From positions 1-64,000 of the forward strand of contig LRMT01000041.1 in assembly GCA_001725945.1 (NCBI GenBank): a stretch of DNA of 64,000 nt. Reading direction: 5' to 3'. Below are positions 62,086 to 64,000 of this stretch, piece after piece. Position 1 is the stretch's first letter. Each line of letters opens with the position of its first letter. Under the pieces are notes generated by a model, which had not been told where the DNA came from, did not search any database, and saw nothing but the letters and a program-made list of their open reading frames with translations. A program made the position numbers and the translations under genes. This DNA is from Cupriavidus sp. UYMMa02A (GTDB taxonomy: Bacteria > Pseudomonadota > Gammaproteobacteria > Burkholderiales > Burkholderiaceae).

Positions 62086-63265
62086 CGCGCCGGCTCCGGT
62101 ACCGGGTTGCCGATGCCCCCGGCAAGCGCCGCATAGCAGGTGACCCATTGCTTCGCCACTGCCTCGAGGCTGAACCTATCCAGGACACGCTGGCGACGGG
62201 CCGCCTGCTCCTCGGCCGTACCGGCGCCCGATACCAGCGCGCGGTTCAGGGCATCGGACAATGCCGCGACGTTGCCGCGGGGCACGATCTCGCCGGCGTC
62301 GCCAAGCAGCTCCGCTACGCCTGCCGCGTCCGTCGCCACCACTGCGCAGCCGCTGGCGAGCGCTTCGCCGATGACCAGCGGCATGCCCTCGATATCGGAA
62401 GACAGCACGAACACGTCAGCGGCATTGAGCAACGCCGGCACGTCGTGCCGCATGCCCAGCAGCGTGACAATATTCTCCAGCCCGTGGCTGAGGATGGTGG
62501 CCTCGAGTTTGCTTCGCAGCGCGCCTTCGCCTACGATGAACAGGCGCAAGGCCGCTGATGACTTAGCGGAATCCGCCTCGCGTACGAGCCGCGCGAAGGC
62601 TTCGATCAGGAGATCCTGGGCCTTCTCGGACACCAGCCGGCCCACGTTGATGACGACTCGGGTATTTGCGTCCAGCCCCAGCGCCACGCGGGTGGCCTGC
62701 TGCGCGCCGGATCCGGGCGGAAGAGCGAGGTATCGATCCCGTTAGGCATGACGCGGATACGCTCCGATGCCACCGCTCCGGCAGCGATCATGGCCTGCCG
62801 TCCTGCCTCGCTGACATGGGTCGTCAATGCTGCCCACCGGTCGGTCACGCGATACGCCAGCATGCGTGCGCGGCCGCCTTCACGGGCGCTGTGAGCGGAG
62901 CACAGCACCGGCGGCGCATCGGTCAGTGCGGCAAGCGTTCGGCCTGCCAGGTTTGCGTGCACCATATGGGCATGGATGACATGGGGTTGCCACTGTCGCA
63001 CGAATCGGTGCAGCCGCCATAGCGCCATCGCGAAAGAGGGCAAGGTCTTGCGCATGCCAAGTTGCAGGACAGTGGCGCCTTCCGGCAACACCACCTCTTG
63101 CTCTGCCGTCAGGCTCACGACAGCCACCGCATGCCCGTTGCGCAGGAATTGCCGCGCGAGCCCGGCGATTTGCTGTTCCGCGCCACCCATCTTGAGGCCG
63201 GTACAAAGCAGCAGGATCCGCATGGGCCGCAGTGCGGGCATGCTTGTCGATACTTGATGCGTCAC
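62082..63265 (-). CDS. Glycosyltransferase family 4 (one frame break)
   Basis: About 394 residues. Start either GTG 63265, overlapping the sugar transferase stop as GTGA in keeping with this cluster, or a later ATG (MRILLLCTGLKMGGAEQQIA). N-terminal GLKMGGAEQQIAGLARQFLR and HVIHAHMVHANLAGRTLAAL. The linker reads ERIRVMPNGIDTSLFRPDPA. A break near 62717 precedes TRVVINVGRLVSEKAQDLLI, VFVLSSDIEGMPLVIGEALA (donor site) and VVATDAAGVAELLGDAGEIV. Stop overlaps the wzx start. Confidence 0.87.
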
Positions 63266-64000
63266 CGGGCACCGTACCCGGTCAGGATCGTCTGCATCGT
63301 CTTCAAGGCAATCAGCAGGTCCAGCGCAAACGAGCAATGCTTGACGTAGTAGAGGTCGTAGCTGAGCTTGGTCACGGTTTCTTCGCGCGTGCCCACATAC
63401 CCCTGCTGCACCTGCGCCCAGCCGGACAGGCCCGGCCGCACCAGGTGGCGGTACGGGTAGTAGGCGATGGTGCGCTCGAAGTCCTCCACCATCGGAATCT
63501 GTTCCGGGCGCGGGCCGATCAGGCTCATGTCGCCGATCAGCACGTTCCACAGCTGCGGGATCTCGTCGAGCCGGTACTTGCGGATGAACCGGCCGACGCG
63601 CGTCACACGCGGATCCTTGCGCGCCGCGAACTGGGCGCTGCCCGAGTTGTCCACAGCCATGCTGCGGAACTTGAACATGGTGAAGGGTTTGCCCATCAGG
63701 CCCGCGCGCACCTGGCGGAAGAGCGCCGGTCCCGGTGATTCCACGCGGATGGCCGCGGCTACGATCAACGCGAGCGGCAGTGCCAGCGGCGCCAGGCAGA
63801 GCACGGTGCCGATATCGATCGTGCGCTTGAGATAGCCGTAGAAGTAGTGCGCGGCGTAGTCGTCCAGGAAGTTCTCGTCGATGTGTGCCAGGCCCACGCG
63901 GCCGGTCAGCATCTCGCCGACGCGCTCGACCGAATAAATGCGCACATGGCTCAGCTTGAACTGGGCCAGTGCGCGCGTGCGTTCCGGATCGGCGGCGGCG
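63262..64000 (-). CDS. Undecaprenyl-phosphate sugar phosphotransferase, PHPT family (5' partial)
   Basis: Initiating transferase that moves a hexose-1-phosphate to undecaprenyl phosphate. The gene runs in from beyond 64000. The catalytic domain reads YGYLKRTIDIGTVLCLAPLA, RQVRAGLMGKPFTMFKFRSM, KYRLDEIPQLWNVLIGDMSL then IGPRPEQIPMVEDFER, and RHLVRPGLSGWAQVQQGYVG. These are the PF02397 signatures (KRxxD, KFRSM, RxDExPQ, GPRP). The preceding residues (AQFKLSHVRIYSVERVGEML) belong to the long WcaJ/ExoY-like N-terminal part. It is the first known gene of the leftmost-reading cluster with GT4, wzx and GT4. Confidence 0.9.
   Translation of the reverse strand, partial: AAADPERTRALAQFKLSHVRIYSVERVGEMLTGRVGLAHIDENFLDDYAAHYFYGYLKRTIDIGTVLCLAPLALPLALIVAAAIRVESPGPALFRQVRAGLMGKPFTMFKFRSMAVDNSGSAQFAARKDPRVTRVGRFIRKYRLDEIPQLWNVLIGDMSLIGPRPEQIPMVEDFERTIAYYPYRHLVRPGLSGWAQVQQGYVGTREETVTKLSYDLYYVKHCSFALDLLIALKTMQTILTGYGAR

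Overview
The window is GC-rich chromosomal DNA that looks like a Cupriavidus/Ralstonia-type member of the Burkholderiaceae. Supporting signs are the formate dehydrogenase tail with fdhD, the hemC-hemD-hemX-hemY block divergent from ppc, the yqgE-yqgF-pyrR-pyrB-pyrC'-plsC block, and an argH and TRAP transporter typical of beta-proteobacteria. Genus assignment is an inference from protein character, not from a search.

Reading quality dominates interpretation. About two thirds of the genes, including essential ones (argH, pyrB, pyrR, hemD, ppc), are broken by one or more single-base frame breaks, mostly lost bases in or near short G/C or A/T runs. Neighbouring frames restore normal family sequence each time. 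I treat these as probable sequencing or consensus errors and give each gene as one span, with break positions. Most breaks shift the frame as the loss of one base would.

Layout. 1-5.5 kb: membrane formate dehydrogenase gamma subunit (partial), a small secreted protein, fdhD, dcd and a large PLP arginine/lysine/ornithine-type decarboxylase behind a structured leader. 5.5-11 kb: a REP-like repeat, a SulP anion transporter, and a GT4 glycosyltransferase paired with an amylo-alpha-1,6-glucosidase-type enzyme. 11-17.5 kb: TRAP transporter (dctM, dctQ), argH, an ECF sigma/anti-sigma pair, a ferritin-like exported protein and a second copy of the repeat. 17.5-32.9 kb: ppc, hemCDXY, photolyase, a pseudouridine synthase, yqgE, yqgF, pyrR, pyrB, a dihydroorotase-like pyrC' lacking the metal-binding His pair, a lysophospholipid acyltransferase and apaH.

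33.2-64 kb: a long surface-polysaccharide locus of variable base composition. rmlBDAC makes dTDP-L-rhamnose. Several glycosyltransferases, a WecA-like initiator and a Wzm/Wzt ABC exporter follow, then a GT2-repeat-GT4 fusion. A mobile-element graveyard (about 46.0-47.0 kb) separates this from a second half on mostly the other strand. That half has two GT-C-like membrane proteins, an SMR-type small membrane protein, a UbiA-type enzyme resembling decaprenyl-phosphate phosphoribosyltransferase, a divergent PAP2-like phosphatase, several glycosyltransferases, a methyltransferase, a DegT aminotransferase, a NeuD-like acyltransferase and a GT2-GtrA fusion. It ends with a Wzx flippase and a polyprenyl-phosphate sugar transferase running off the right edge.

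The locus therefore carries parts of both an ABC-exported and a Wzx-exported glycan. It also carries what looks like a lipid-linked pentofuranose (mycobacterial DPA-like) module, which I consider the most interesting item. No tRNA, rRNA, CRISPR array or intact mobile element was recognised.
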